Shown here: positions 16,184-24,679 of the stretch, piece after piece
Numbering within the stretch: position 1 is the first letter of the stretch
Layout of the letters: every line of letters starts with the position of its first letter
Source: Bifidobacterium boum
GTDB lineage: Bacteria > Actinomycetota > Actinomycetes > Actinomycetales > Bifidobacteriaceae
Assembly (NCBI RefSeq): GCF_000741535.1
Contig: NZ_JGYQ01000018.1
Span: forward strand, 1-64,000
DNA length: 64,000 nt
Reading direction: 5' to 3'
Notes under the pieces: model-generated
The model's database searches: none
Told to the model about the DNA's origin: nothing
What the model saw: only the letters and a program-made list of their open reading frames with translations
Translations under genes and position numbers: made by a program

Positions 16184-16579
16184 ATGGGTGGTTCGACGAA
16201 TTTCCTGCGGGATACGCGGAGAGATATTCTCAGGGCGGTCAGGGAGCAGAGCTTGGACCGTAGCCGTGCGATGGACGAGTATGTGGAGGCGCTGGTGGGC
16301 GTGGAGTCGCTCAGGGCCCAAGCGGAGCGTGCCGCAGCCAAGGCGGATGTCCTGCGCCGGGCGGCGCGGGATGCCGGCAATAGTGCATCCGAACTACGTT
16401 CGGCGGAGCGTATCGTCCGTGAGCAGTGGAAAGGCATCGCCGCGCAAGATATGGATGCCGAAAAATCTGCTGCTGCCGCAGAGGATCAGAACATGGATGC
16501 AGCGGAGCCGTCAGACAATGATGGTGATTATCTTCCCGCTGAGGATGCCAGTCCGACCGACGGGTCAGGTCAGCAATGA
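16184..16579 (+). CDS. Coiled-coil protein heading the plus-strand transfer gene set
   Basis: A 131-residue protein. Residues 5-85 are predicted helical and rich in Ala/Arg/Glu with heptad-like spacing (ESLRAQAERAAAKADVLRRA), followed by an acidic, disordered tail. The start has GAAGGAGA upstream. It overlaps the next gene by four bases (ATGA), so the two are translationally coupled. No membrane segment is seen. Function is unknown; the position suggests a soluble conjugation component or assembly factor. Confidence 0.6.
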   Translation: MGGSTNFLRDTRRDILRAVREQSLDRSRAMDEYVEALVGVESLRAQAERAAAKADVLRRAARDAGNSASELRSAERIVREQWKGIAAQDMDAEKSAAAAEDQNMDAAEPSDNDGDYLPAEDASPTDGSGQQ

Positions 16580-17556
16580 GCAGGGCGCGTGAGCCACGGC
16601 CGTGGCCGAAGCCTGTCCGCTGGCTGGCGTGGCTGCTTGCCGTGATGGTGGTGGTCGCATTAGGCATGCTCACCTTCAAACGGCCGGTCTTATCCGGGGG
16701 GAATACGGCGGCTTCCCCTACCCCAACCGTTCGCGCAACCGGCTCGGAAGGCGACAAAGCAGCATCTGCGACCGGCTGGAAGGGGTTGCGCGCCGCGGGT
16801 ATCCCTGTGCCGGGCACGTGGTCGAAGCAGACCGGCATGACCCTGTTTACGAAGGATTCTGGCGTGGACACCGTGAAACCGGAATCCTATTACGGCAAGC
16901 AGGTCGCGGGAGCCCCCGGTCCGATTGATACGGCGTTGACGAGCCTTGACGCGATCCTTGACCCGGACACGTCACAGGATGACTGGCAGAACACTTACGT
17001 GTCGATCCTTGCTGCGGACTCCTCCGGCCAGATACAAACGATGGGTGGGGCTCCACGATACTGGTGGGCTGACCGGAAATTCACACCGGATATGATGTGC
17101 TCACCATCATCCGACCACACGCTCATGCTCGCGTATGACACCGGATCCTGCACTACAGACAACACCTGGCAGGGCAAAGAGCATGGTGCGATACAGGCGA
17201 TCCAGTACTATCAGCCCGGCTCCACGGCGTTCCCGGTTGCCGAGGGGATGGAGGCAACCGCCACCGATCCGCAGACACTGGTCGCACGCTCGTATTCCAC
17301 GGTCGCTGTGCCGATGGATGACGGCATCTGGCATATCACCGTGTACTGTCCCGCCGACCCGGACATGCTCCTCGACAAAGACGCCAATGAGCTCGGTGTC
17401 ACCGCCAGACAGACCGATCGGCTTACCGAAGGGATGCAAGGTTTTGGAAATCCGTGGCGTATGACCGGGATCGGGACAAGGCAGCATCCGTGCCGCACCG
17501 TGGAAATCGCGGTCGGCGGGCAGCTGCCTTACTGGTTCACGGGAGGCACAACATGA
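16576..17556 (+). CDS. Membrane-anchored conjugation-type protein
   Basis: A 326-residue protein with a basic N-terminus, one transmembrane segment at about 15-33 (WLAWLLAVMVVVALGMLTF), a Thr/Ser/Pro linker and a large extracytoplasmic domain. It overlaps both neighbours in ATGA fashion. The topology resembles the VirB8/TcpC-type bitopic proteins of Gram-positive conjugation systems, but I see no diagnostic motif and the similarity is topological only. It is followed directly by the cell-wall hydrolase, a common pairing in such systems. Confidence 0.55.
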   Translation: MSRAREPRPWPKPVRWLAWLLAVMVVVALGMLTFKRPVLSGGNTAASPTPTVRATGSEGDKAASATGWKGLRAAGIPVPGTWSKQTGMTLFTKDSGVDTVKPESYYGKQVAGAPGPIDTALTSLDAILDPDTSQDDWQNTYVSILAADSSGQIQTMGGAPRYWWADRKFTPDMMCSPSSDHTLMLAYDTGSCTTDNTWQGKEHGAIQAIQYYQPGSTAFPVAEGMEATATDPQTLVARSYSTVAVPMDDGIWHITVYCPADPDMLLDKDANELGVTARQTDRLTEGMQGFGNPWRMTGIGTRQHPCRTVEIAVGGQLPYWFTGGTT

Positions 17557-18629
17557 CAGGTCGCCGATGCCACGGATTCCGACTGCCGTACCGTACCGCC
17601 TTGGCGGCCCTCGTGCTCACAGGCGTGCTGGCAACCGGCGCTTGCTCGCCCAACGGTGTGCTTACCTTCCTCGCCGGATGCAAGAACACCGCCGCAGCTA
17701 CCGGCAATACGACTGCGGAATCCGCGGCAGGCACTTCCACAGCTTCCGGGGAATGGACGGGACTGGTAGGCCAGGGTATGGGGCAGATCAAGGCCTTGTG
17801 GCCCGGTCATGTCGCATGGTGTGGGACGTATCGTCCAGGATTCCAATGCACATGGTGGGCGTGCATGCGCCAACGGGCTCTCGGCCACAATGTCGGCCAA
17901 TACTGGGGCAATGGTGCACAATGGGGCGAATCCGCACGCCGGGCAGGCTGGACCGAGGGCGCAGCGGTCGGCGGAATCATGGTGTTCGCCCCGGGTTCCG
18001 CCGGTTCGAGTCGCGTGTACGGGCATGTCGCCGTCATCGAGCAGATCGACGGCGACACCGTGCATATCAGCGAGGGCGGAACCGGATGGGGACGCGTGCA
18101 TACCCGCACGTTCAGCGTCTCCAATCCCCCGTTAGGCGCCACATACTGGCATCCAAGCAACACCAATGGCCCCGGAGCATCAGCTCCCGCATCCGATACA
18201 GATACCGCTTTGGACGCTTCGGACGAATCCTCAAATGCGACAACCGCCGCATGGAGCTGCGAAACCGGTATGGACACGATATCCGCATCCTATACCGGCG
18301 ATGGCATGCGTGCGACGCCGGATGAAGCGAAAGCGATTGCGCGCGGCATGCTTGCCAGCGGTTGGAAACAATGGGACACCGCGGAGCAGTGGGAGGCGCT
18401 CGAATGGCTCTGGGAGCACGAGTCCGGGTGGCGCTGGGACGCGGACAACCCGACATCCGACGCGTATGGCATTCCGCAAGCCCTTCCAGGCCGTAAGATG
18501 GCATCAGCGGGCGAGGACTGGGAGCACAACGCGGCGACCCAGATCCGCTGGGGCTTGGGCTACATCCAAAGCCGATATGGCAGCCCCACGGCAGCGAAGG
18601 CGTTCTGGCTCTCCCATCACTGGTACTGA
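17553..18629 (+). CDS. Secreted cell-wall hydrolase with CHAP and lytic transglycosylase domains
   Basis: A 358-residue exported protein starting at ATG 17553, which overlaps the previous stop. An N-terminal signal (about 10-33) ends in LATGAC, a possible but non-ideal lipobox. The CHAP domain spans about 85-200, with FQCTWWACMRQRALG carrying the catalytic Cys and YGHVAVIEQI the His. After an acidic linker, a lysozyme-like transglycosylase domain spans about 270-358, with WEHESGWRWD carrying the Glu and NPTSDAYGIPQALPG typical of the SLT fold. It would cut peptide and glycan bonds of peptidoglycan to let a transfer channel through, the VirB1-like role known in Gram-positive conjugation. Confidence 0.8.
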   Translation: MTGRRCHGFRLPYRTALAALVLTGVLATGACSPNGVLTFLAGCKNTAAATGNTTAESAAGTSTASGEWTGLVGQGMGQIKALWPGHVAWCGTYRPGFQCTWWACMRQRALGHNVGQYWGNGAQWGESARRAGWTEGAAVGGIMVFAPGSAGSSRVYGHVAVIEQIDGDTVHISEGGTGWGRVHTRTFSVSNPPLGATYWHPSNTNGPGASAPASDTDTALDASDESSNATTAAWSCETGMDTISASYTGDGMRATPDEAKAIARGMLASGWKQWDTAEQWEALEWLWEHESGWRWDADNPTSDAYGIPQALPGRKMASAGEDWEHNAATQIRWGLGYIQSRYGSPTAAKAFWLSHHWY

Positions 18630-18726
18630 TTCGTCGAGATGGTAGATTCCACGCCCTCACATGCAATACCGAATCATCGAATATAGGAACATCAGCAACA
18701 TCGGGAACACGGAAAGGACAATATCC

Positions 18727-19434
18727 ATGGCAGAGATGATCACGCAGCGCCAATTAGACAGCGCGACGAACGAATATCAACGCATGGTGGAAGAGGAAGA
18801 AGAGAGACGGGGGCGGACGGATATGTTTCTGCATCCGCGCAACGTCGCCGCCGCGCGTCTTGGCATGGCGTCGCTGCAAGCGTTTCGTCAGGTGATATCC
18901 ACACCTGAACAGATTGACCTGAGCCCCGCCCACCGGGCACGACTGGCGGTAACCATGCGCGAAAGCAAGGGGTTCCGGGATGCCCTGCTCACTGACGCGA
19001 TCACGCCTGGTGGCTTCGATGACGACACCCTGTTCGCGGCAATCGTCGACCCTCATGAGCCACATGCCGCGCAGGCCGTCGAACAAGCGGTGCAGCACGG
19101 CATCGAAGATCCGAACTTTCAACCTGACTTGCAGCGTATCAATCACGCCGCCGACATGCTCACAGACATCGCCGAGCACATGCGCCCGGGATACCGTTCC
19201 GATTTACATGCCACCGCGGCATACATCATGATCGTCGGCAACAGGCGCGAAGAAGCCTCCCAACAAATCGAAAAAGCGTTCATCGACAATCCGTCCAATG
19301 ATCTCGCAGGCTTGGAACAGCAAATGCTTGATTTCGATGTCACGGCCGCATGGGCTAAATCAGACAGTTTGGCAGACAGACCCGGTCAAGCTCCGACAAT
19401 CAATGACGACGACCAACATGCTCGAGGAAGGTGA
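18727..19434 (+). CDS. Element protein of unknown function
   Basis: A 235-residue soluble protein starting at ATG 18727, with GGAAAGGA about nine bases upstream; an in-frame ATG at 18661 lacks this. It is alpha-helical and acidic (MVEEEEERRGRTDMF near the start), with no signal or membrane segment. The next gene begins at the overlapping end, so both are probably co-transcribed with the transfer genes. I recognise no domain. Confidence 0.6.
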   Translation: MAEMITQRQLDSATNEYQRMVEEEEERRGRTDMFLHPRNVAAARLGMASLQAFRQVISTPEQIDLSPAHRARLAVTMRESKGFRDALLTDAITPGGFDDDTLFAAIVDPHEPHAAQAVEQAVQHGIEDPNFQPDLQRINHAADMLTDIAEHMRPGYRSDLHATAAYIMIVGNRREEASQQIEKAFIDNPSNDLAGLEQQMLDFDVTAAWAKSDSLADRPGQAPTINDDDQHARGR

Positions 19435-19439
19435 ACACG

Positions 19440-19754
19440 ATGGATCAGCTATTGGATGACGACAGATTCAATGAACCGGCGTGCACATTGACGATTACAC
19501 GCGGCATGATCAGTGCTTGGATCTTGTCGCACAATCTGCCCGGCAGCGACGCGAATATTGAGAAGGCTGTGGAGATGATAGACAGAAGTGCGGGATTCCA
19601 AGAATACGCTTTCGAAGGCATCCGTGCAGCGTTCGACAGCTGGGTCAGCTTCCGTGAACTCGAACATTTCGAGACTGCTACTGCCGAAGATACATACACA
19701 GATCCTTCTACCGACTTCATCACCGAGGATTACGGGCGGAGCTCGGGGCGGTGA
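19440..19754 (+). CDS. Small acidic protein of unknown function
   Basis: A 104-residue acidic protein; its ATG at 19440 is preceded by AGGAAG. A GTG at 19431 would overlap the previous gene by four bases. It has no membrane segment or recognised fold. The segment LTITRGMISAWILSHNLPGS looks structured and the C-terminus is disordered. It is part of the plus-strand set. Confidence 0.55.
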   Translation: MDQLLDDDRFNEPACTLTITRGMISAWILSHNLPGSDANIEKAVEMIDRSAGFQEYAFEGIRAAFDSWVSFRELEHFETATAEDTYTDPSTDFITEDYGRSSGR

Positions 19755-19802
19755 CCACAATCACGACGAGCTGAGAAGAACGTCAGCTCCGGAAAGCGGC
19801 CA

Positions 19803-20768
19803 ATGATGATGAATAGGCACAGCTGGGTAAACATGACAGTCCCCAACTCGTGGGCGCATCCTTTCGTGTTCCAAGCGCGTGACGGACGTTCATGGGAGAA
19901 GATGCTCATCGGTCTGCCTGACGGCGTGAGCTTGGATGGTCGCGATATGGGCGGCTGGGCGTTCAGCGTGTTCAGCACCCGCCTATCCAAACAGGACAAG
20001 CTCGACGGGGAACCGGTCCGCATCGGTTTGCCTGCGGACCGGCCTGTCACCCTGTTCCGCGGACGCGGAGCCGAACGAGAGCAATACCGTGTCAAAAATC
20101 CACGGCTTCTTGCGGAGGCGATCGGCAACCGGACAACAACGAACCATGAGCCCCACGTTGCGGAACCGGTGGCAACAGACACCCCGGCATGTGCCCTACC
20201 CCAGATTGTTCGCGGAGAAATCGCCGACGCGGCACCACCGGCATCAGAAGCCGCCAGCGCGAAAGCCGTCCACCTGATGGGGCGACTTGCCTTGGATGAC
20301 GGATTCACATCCCTGATGGATGAGCTTGTCCATCAAGCAGCCGAAGCGTTCGCCCGCGACGATTATGATCCACATGCCGTGTTGCAGACGGTCGCCGATT
20401 GGACCGGGAAACTCGCTGATGCGTGTACGGAAGCATACGGGGAGACATACACGCATGCCGACATTCTCCAGGCAGCAGGAATGGCGCTGAGCGCCATCAC
20501 CGAAACCATCAACGAGCAGATCGGCAAACTTACTGAGGCCGGGCTCGCACTCCCCCACATCGCTGAAGCGAACAGGCGACAACGCCGCGAACGAATCGAC
20601 ACCTACTTCGAAGAACGGGCGATGCTCGATCCGGACACTCTCCTGCGCACAACCTATTCACTCAACGCCCCACGACGGCGGAAGCGCTCTGGGCCATGGG
20701 CCGCGTCTACGGAAGCCAGCCGCGTACACAGCTCATCGATGGTGATGTCAAGACCCAGAATGAAGTAG
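19803..20768 (+). CDS. Element protein of unknown function with a possible DNA-related role
   Basis: A 321-residue soluble protein. Residues 1-105 form a globular domain (NSWAHPFVFQARDGRSWEKM, LPADRPVTLFRGRG), the kind of compact N-terminal module often seen at the start of element-encoded proteins. Residues 150-270 are helical. The C-terminus is basic (NAPRRRKRSG). It is the last gene of the plus-strand set before the repeat field. I cannot assign a family. Confidence 0.55.
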   Translation: MMMNRHSWVNMTVPNSWAHPFVFQARDGRSWEKMLIGLPDGVSLDGRDMGGWAFSVFSTRLSKQDKLDGEPVRIGLPADRPVTLFRGRGAEREQYRVKNPRLLAEAIGNRTTTNHEPHVAEPVATDTPACALPQIVRGEIADAAPPASEAASAKAVHLMGRLALDDGFTSLMDELVHQAAEAFARDDYDPHAVLQTVADWTGKLADACTEAYGETYTHADILQAAGMALSAITETINEQIGKLTEAGLALPHIAEANRRQRRERIDTYFEERAMLDPDTLLRTTYSLNAPRRRKRSGPWAASTEASRVHSSSMVMSRPRMK

Positions 20769-20934
20769 AATCCACCGTGCCCATGACAACCACGGATTCA
20801 CATTCACTGGATATTACGGGCATCGCAGGGACTCTATACATCTCCGGCATAGAATCCGCCAATGACAGCTTCGGTGCACGACGATAGCTAGAGATGATAC
20901 TTCGGCTCAAGATTGCCTAAAAATCCTTATCTGT

Positions 20935-21230
20935 GTAATGACAAAGTGCTGTCTGCTCTAGATACAGGAATACATATTTATGTACTGCATGCGTTTTCCT
21001 ATACATATTCATGTACATCTGTATTCAAATATCTCCATATCTCAGTAACCCCGTACTTCCGTATTTCAATAATTGATTATTGGATTCGCCCACTTCCGAT
21101 ACAGGAATACTTATATCTTTATCCCACCCGTTTAAATAATATGTATCTCCATATCTCTGTATTTCCGTTTTCCGGTATTGCTGTATTTCCTCATTCCCGT
21201 ATTTCATGATTGTTGTATTTCCATATCATT
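20935..21230. repeat. AT-rich degenerate repeats of GTATTTCC / CCATATCTC type
   Basis: Words such as GTATTTCC, CATATCTC, CCGTATTTC and ACAGGAATACATAT recur every 9-25 bases for about 300 bp in one of the most AT-rich parts of the island. Read on the minus strand they give GGAAATAC and GAGATATGGAGATA. The field could be an iteron, a centromere-like site or an origin region. Confidence 0.55.
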
Positions 21231-21323
21231 GAGCAAACCATGACACAGATGACATAATTAGCTACGAACAATTCGGCACAGCCCTACGTACGGGAGTCGT
21301 CTCAGCACAGCCAATACGAAAAG

Positions 21324-21405
21324 TGGGTATGCAGCTTATGCCTGTCTGGCCTTGTTTGCATTGCCATGGCCAGGGAAGGGATGAGGATCATAAGCAGCAT
21401 ACCCA
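21324..21405. repeat. Long hairpin between convergent gene sets
   Basis: TGGGTATGCAGCTTATG (21324-21340) pairs with CATAAGCAGCATACCCA (21389-21405) with one mismatch. Nested CTGGCC/GGCCAG arms lie at 21346 and 21368. CTTTTC follows on the minus strand, so a minus-strand terminator is possible; a site for an element protein is an alternative. Confidence 0.6.
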
Positions 21406-21815
21406 GAAAAAATTCTACTCGTTACAGGTTACTGCCATCTCCATTCCAACGTGCAACCACCACCTCATAGGCATCGTCTGAAGGGCGGCAGCGGGGACAT
21501 TGGGACGTCGGCCTTTTGCGACGATCTGCGTGAAGAAACAACGGAACACATCATGGAGAAAAAATATCAACACCAAGCCAACCATTGTTGCCGATGTCTT
21601 GGTCACGGGCGACGTGGTGTGACATCGCCATCGGACAAACGTCCGGACGGTTGAACAGTTGCGTCGGCGATGATCTTGTGCTCGCTGTCGCCGAAGGATG
21701 TGAAGTATGCGCGCGAGGTGTGAACGACACTTTTGGACGGGGACGCTGCCGCCACTGCCATGCTCATACCACTGTCCTGCACCGGTGGCCCGGATACCGG
21801 TGCAGTCCATATAGT

Positions 21816-22385
21816 TCATGATTCACCGTCTTCAGCGAACAGTGTCGGCTGAAAATCCCCATCTTTTCGCTTTATCCGGGACGTGTGAGTTCCAGGCCTA
21901 CGATGGTCTGACGGACGTTTTGGCGGTTCTTCCGGCTTTTTCTTCGTTGTGTTGTCGGCTTTGACAGCCCGTGGATGAGTCGCACGCCATGCCGCCTGAG
22001 ATTCGTTGCGCTCGTCCCGTTTGCGCCTCAAATTCGACACGATGCGCGCCGCCTTGATGTGTTCGGGGTGCATACGGATCCATCGAATCAATGCCTCACG
22101 CGGTGCCGTATCCCGTGGCGTACAGGGGCATCCATCTTCAATCGCCATGCGCGCCAGAAGTCTGCGGCCTTTCAATCCCAGTCCCCCAATGACACCCCAA
22201 GGGTCGTGGCTCACAATGCCCGTCGCGATGCATTCAGCCTGCAACGGGCACTGGTCGCAGATCGCGATTGCGGTGCGGATCATCGCTCGCCGTGTGGCGA
22301 CATCACCGGCAGAGTCGGTGCCCCACATCATGTCCTGGATTCGTGGCTCCAGACCGTGGCAGAATCCTCCCTCGATGCCCGACAT
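21816..22385 (-). CDS. WhiB-family iron-sulfur transcriptional regulator
   Basis: A 189-residue protein starting at ATG 22385, which overlaps the stop of the initiator gene (ATGA). Residues 8-60 hold the WhiB cysteines: one Cys in GGFCHGL, then CDQCPLQAEC, followed by the diagnostic turn DPWGVIGGLG and a basic stretch (LKGRRLLARM). WhiB proteins carry a 4Fe-4S cluster and regulate transcription with the principal sigma factor; they are restricted to actinobacteria and their phages. The C-terminal 100 residues are basic, Pro-rich and longer than in most WhiB proteins. The element may use it to sense redox state or to control its own transcription. Confidence 0.85.
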   Translation of the reverse strand: MSGIEGGFCHGLEPRIQDMMWGTDSAGDVATRRAMIRTAIAICDQCPLQAECIATGIVSHDPWGVIGGLGLKGRRLLARMAIEDGCPCTPRDTAPREALIRWIRMHPEHIKAARIVSNLRRKRDERNESQAAWRATHPRAVKADNTTKKKPEEPPKRPSDHRRPGTHTSRIKRKDGDFQPTLFAEDGES

Positions 22386-23623
22386 CACGCACCGCCTTCC
22401 CACGTCGCATCGATTCCAGAGGCGACGGATTTACGTTTCCCGGTGCTCTCGTTCATGCGGACGGCGATTCGCCACGCCCGCTCCTGCAAGCGTTCATCGG
22501 TTTGGACTTGTTCTCTGGTACAGCCTAGTTCGGCGAGCACATGTGAGCACAGCCAGGTGTGCTGGTGCGGGCGACGTTCCGCCTGCGGCTTGTCGCGTTC
22601 GACTGTTTGGGCCTCGTATGCGCGTTGTTTGTCAATCAGGTCAACGGCGTAGTCGTTCACGATGTCCGGCCAGTTCGCGGCAAGCGCCCGGCCTGTCATC
22701 ACACGACGAAGCCAGAACGTGTTCGACGGCATCCATGCAACCACGCGCAACATCTCGTCCTCGGCTAATGCCTGTCCCCCGCCCGTGTCGCGTTTGCGTA
22801 TGCGTTCGAGCAGACTTCCGACAGCCCGTCGGTCCCGGCGTGTCGGCTCTGGGGTCTCCAGACCGAGCGCCGAGCGCATCCGGGCAAGAGCATCGAGCAC
22901 ATCGTTTGTCCCGTCCCCGCCGCCAACGTCATGCGCTGTGGGCTCGGGTACCGATTGCCGACGAATCAGCGGCGTCGCGCTTCGCTGCTTTCGGCCGCCG
23001 CTGTCTGTCGCCTCGTTTCGAATCGCGAGGGGATGCCCCGTAGGGGCAGGAGAAGATTGTTGGTTACTTGTAGGTAGGTGGACATTCTGACCGGTTCGCG
23101 GGGACACAATGTCCACCTTGTTTTCGCTGGATTTTCCAGACCGGACATTCTGACCGGTCTGAGAAAGCGTTGAAATCATTGGTATCTCGTCAGGGTGGAC
23201 ATTCTGACCGGTCTGCTGTGCATCATTTACGGGCTCTCCTGCGCGGTGACGCTCGGCATGTTCCTGGGCGCGCTCAGTGCGTCCTTCGTCCGCGAGGGTT
23301 TCGAAGTTCTCGATGAGCACGTCGTACACCTTGGACCGGTAGCCACGACGTACCCACTGGCCGGTCTCCGGGTTTCTCGCATTCCACGACTGGTCGGGAT
23401 TCACCCGCATATACCCCAGCTCGCACAACCGCGTCAAAGCGCGACGCACGGTCTTCTCGTCGCAGAAGCACGCGGACGCCACCGTCGCCAGCGACGGCCA
23501 CGCACACCTACCATCCATGTAGTACGCACGGTACGCATAATATGCGAGCACCGCTCCCGTAACCGGCGTCAATCTGCTATCCGACAACCGGTACACCTTC
23601 TCGACTGTTCCAGCGGTCACCAC
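22385..23623 (-). CDS. Replication initiator-like protein with N-terminal winged-helix domain
   Basis: A 412-residue protein. Residues 20-100 form a helix-turn-helix domain of the kind seen in phage and plasmid replication initiators (SLATVASACFCDEKTVRRAL, then TRLCELGYMRV). The middle (about 120-260) is low complexity and repeats the peptide TGQNV three times. That peptide is encoded by DNA repeats, as in phage initiators whose origin lies inside the gene. The C-terminal 150 residues (LEDA-like helical, WMPSNTFWLRRVMTGRALAA) resemble the tail of such proteins. The likely role is binding its own iterons to start replication of the element. Confidence 0.65.
   Translation of the reverse strand: MVTAGTVEKVYRLSDSRLTPVTGAVLAYYAYRAYYMDGRCAWPSLATVASACFCDEKTVRRALTRLCELGYMRVNPDQSWNARNPETGQWVRRGYRSKVYDVLIENFETLADEGRTERAQEHAERHRAGEPVNDAQQTGQNVHPDEIPMISTLSQTGQNVRSGKSSENKVDIVSPRTGQNVHLPTSNQQSSPAPTGHPLAIRNEATDSGGRKQRSATPLIRRQSVPEPTAHDVGGGDGTNDVLDALARMRSALGLETPEPTRRDRRAVGSLLERIRKRDTGGGQALAEDEMLRVVAWMPSNTFWLRRVMTGRALAANWPDIVNDYAVDLIDKQRAYEAQTVERDKPQAERRPHQHTWLCSHVLAELGCTREQVQTDERLQERAWRIAVRMNESTGKRKSVASGIDATWEGGA
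23077..23212. repeat. Iterons inside the initiator gene
   Basis: GGACATTCTGACCGGT occurs at 23080-23095, 23143-23158 and 23197-23212, two of the three copies extended to the left by GGT. A shortened inverted copy (ACAATGTCCACC) lies at 23106-23117. In the protein they give TGQNVH/R. The arrangement fits a replication origin or an autoregulatory site. Confidence 0.75.
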
Positions 23624-23677
23624 GCACCACCTCCAACATGCACGGCCGCGCGGCCGGCACTTGGGCCATAGGCGGAT

Positions 23678-23890
23678 TCATGCCGCCTCGGCCACACGGG
23701 ATCCGAGTTCGTCATCATCCACGACTCCTTCCATCACAAGGTCACAGACAGGCTCCAGCGCCTGCCGCGACAACCACAGCCGTTCAGCGCGCTCGTCAGC
23801 GAGTTTCGCCGCACGGCACAGCGAGAGCACAGCTACTACAGCGAGCAGCCATATCAGAAACGCCACCACCACGACAACGAACACGCTCAT
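23678..23890 (-). CDS. Small single-span membrane protein
   Basis: A 70-residue protein with one membrane span at about 2-25 (SVFVVVVVAFLIWLLAVVAV) followed by a charged, helical cytoplasmic tail (KLADERAERLWLSRQALEPV). Its ATG overlaps the stop of the XRE regulator upstream (ATGA), so it is translationally coupled to it. Similar small proteins often lie next to element control regions, but no function can be given. Confidence 0.6.
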   Translation of the reverse strand: MSVFVVVVVAFLIWLLAVVAVLSLCRAAKLADERAERLWLSRQALEPVCDLVMEGVVDDDELGSRVAEAA

Positions 23891-24180
23891 GATGTTCCCC
23901 CACCGGTATCGAGGGAACGGAACGCGCTTCCCGCCGGGTGCATGGCTCGTGTTTCCATGAGCGAGGAAATCCCCAGCACGAAATCCGATGACAGACCGAA
24001 CAGGGCATAGAGCTTCAGCAGGTCATCTGCCTGCCAGTCCACGTGGCCATTGACCTTGAGACAGATACTTGAGCCCGATTGGCCAAGCATCACAGCCAGA
24101 CGCCGGTACGAGATACCTTGCTCCCGCAGCCAGGTCTTCATAGGAGAAGAGACACCATGTTGTAATATTTGTTTATGCAT
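23887..24180 (-). CDS. XRE-type helix-turn-helix regulator
   Basis: A 97-residue protein. The helix-turn-helix spans about 15-60 (EQGISYRRLAVMLGQSGSSI, then CLKVNGHVDWQADDLLKLYA). The start ATG at 24180 lies inside a palindromic half site; an upstream ATG at 24216 is possible. It heads the minus-strand block (membrane protein, initiator, WhiB) and diverges from a second, related XRE gene 89 bp away. The pair resembles a two-repressor switch as in phages and integrative elements. Confidence 0.75.
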   Translation of the reverse strand: MHKQILQHGVSSPMKTWLREQGISYRRLAVMLGQSGSSICLKVNGHVDWQADDLLKLYALFGLSSDFVLGISSLMETRAMHPAGSAFRSLDTGGGTS

Positions 24181-24239
24181 GAGCAACACTCTAATGGTTA
24201 GTTTGCATAAACGCAAGTGACGTGTTATGCTAAATGGTA
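24171..24239. promoter_or_regulatory. Operator-like repeats between divergent XRE genes
   Basis: GTTTATGCA (24171-24179) and its exact inverse TGCATAAAC (24204-24212) face each other, and a third partial copy GTTATGC lies near 24224-24230. The region between the two start codons must hold both promoters, so these are good candidates for repressor binding sites. Confidence 0.6.
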
Positions 24240-24269
24240 TCAGGACTACGAAAAAGTAAGGAAGTTGTT

Positions 24270-24679
<410 letters not shown>

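Larger units (their letters stand above)
20769..21815. other. Long region without a convincing gene
   Basis: About 1 kb between convergent gene sets. It contains an AT-rich degenerate repeat field (20935-21230) and a long hairpin (21324-21405). Several short frames exist on both strands (for example 21415-21819, minus) but none has a good start, protein-like composition or a recognised family. A decayed gene in 21415-21815 cannot be excluded. Confidence 0.5.

Noticed and set aside
21025..21207. 60-codon minus-strand frame in the AT-rich field
   Set aside because: Its peptide simply mirrors the DNA repeats (YGN/YGD words) and has no start signal.
21415..21819. 134-codon minus-strand frame after WhiB
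   Set aside because: Arg/Cys/His-rich text with abrupt hydrophobic patch and no ribosome site; it may be a decayed gene but cannot be supported as coding.
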